Part shown: positions 63,926 through 64,000 of the stretch, piece by piece | How the letters are laid out: every line of letters starts with the position of its first letter | Numbering within the stretch: position 1 is the first letter of the stretch | NCBI RefSeq assembly: GCF_947172395.1 | Contig: NC_069094.1 | Span: forward strand, 2,254,501 to 2,318,500 | Origin: Bicyclus anynana | Taxonomy: Eukaryota > Arthropoda > Insecta > Lepidoptera > Nymphalidae | Length of the DNA stretch: 64,000 bases | Direction: 5' to 3' | Notes under the pieces: generated by a model | Seen by the model: the letters and a program-made list of their open reading frames with translations, nothing else | Told to the model about the DNA's origin: nothing | Database searches by the model: none | Made by a program: the position numbers and the translations under genes

Positions 63926-64000
63926 TTTTTAACACCCGATGAAAAAGAGTGTAATAAGTGTGATCTCTATGTTCGACTGTGTACTATAGCTCATAAACAG
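63926..64000. other. Window end, nothing recognised
   Basis: Short AT-rich tail. Confidence 0.3.

Overview
The window looks like a gene-poor stretch of a lepidopteran nuclear genome (butterfly or moth; a nymphalid butterfly is my guess, not proven). The evidence is the AT-rich background, two high-copy tRNA-headed SINE families, Helitron-like elements whose 3' hairpin is followed by CTAG, several non-LTR retrotransposon remnants of types common in moths and butterflies, and many short inverted-repeat (MITE-like) elements. I found no host protein-coding gene, rRNA or genuine tRNA gene. The only long, intact reading frame belongs to a retrotransposon.

Families named here for this window only: SINE-A (A box TAGCCCAGTGG, B box GGTTCGAATCC, GAT-repeat tail, about 310 bp); SINE-B (A box TGGCGCAGTGG, B box GGTTCGATCCC, tail TTGTAAAGAATAAA, about 320 bp); LINE-C (RTE-like endonuclease-reverse transcriptase LINE 3' ends, also with a GAT tail); HEL-D and HEL-E (short Helitron-like elements); MITE-F (about 175-200 bp, TIR around GGCAACTTCGTTCGTAAC); REP-G and REP-H (unclassified interspersed repeats); MITE-M (TIR around ACAGGGTGCTYGGG, TA-flanked); and FB, an element with CCGACTTCCAA-type ends and a large foldback.

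Layout. 1-10 kb: HEL-D, a LINE 3' end, a CR1-like LINE 3' end (1390-2049), a GC-richer block of unknown nature, an RTE-like LINE remnant, a GC-rich quasi-palindromic island (6.3-6.7 kb) and MITE-M copy 1. 10-20 kb: adjacent SINE-B and SINE-A, nested inverted-repeat elements, a SINE-B split by MITE-F, two HEL-D copies and two SINE-A copies with target duplications. 20-30 kb: HEL-E, SINE-A, LINE-C, a second CR1-like remnant, another LINE C-terminus and three HEL-D copies. 30-40 kb: MITE-M copy 2, four direct repeats ending in splice-acceptor-like sequence, SINEs and LINE remnants. 40-50 kb: FB with a 165-bp-arm palindrome and a 130-bp tandem array, a 50-bp-TIR MITE, a tail-to-tail SINE-B, and LINE-C with a SINE-B nested in it. 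50-64 kb: a LINE zinc-knuckle remnant, a perfect 162-bp duplication, a 5'-truncated but otherwise open R1-group LINE (55651-57646) with a chimeric 3' tail and exact 12-bp target duplications, a SINE-B with an inserted perfect hairpin, a 40-bp minisatellite apparently grown from a SINE-B 3' end, a SINE-A nested in a HEL-D, and REP-H.

The parts do not form a pathway. What links them is retrotransposition: LINE-C and SINE-A share a GAT-repeat tail, which suggests (inference) that an RTE-like LINE mobilises SINE-A. Several loci record template switching during copying. I did not find a new defence or metabolic system. The most notable objects are the chimeric LINE insertion, the foldback/tandem FB element, the SINE-derived minisatellite, and the four-copy repeat with acceptor-like ends.
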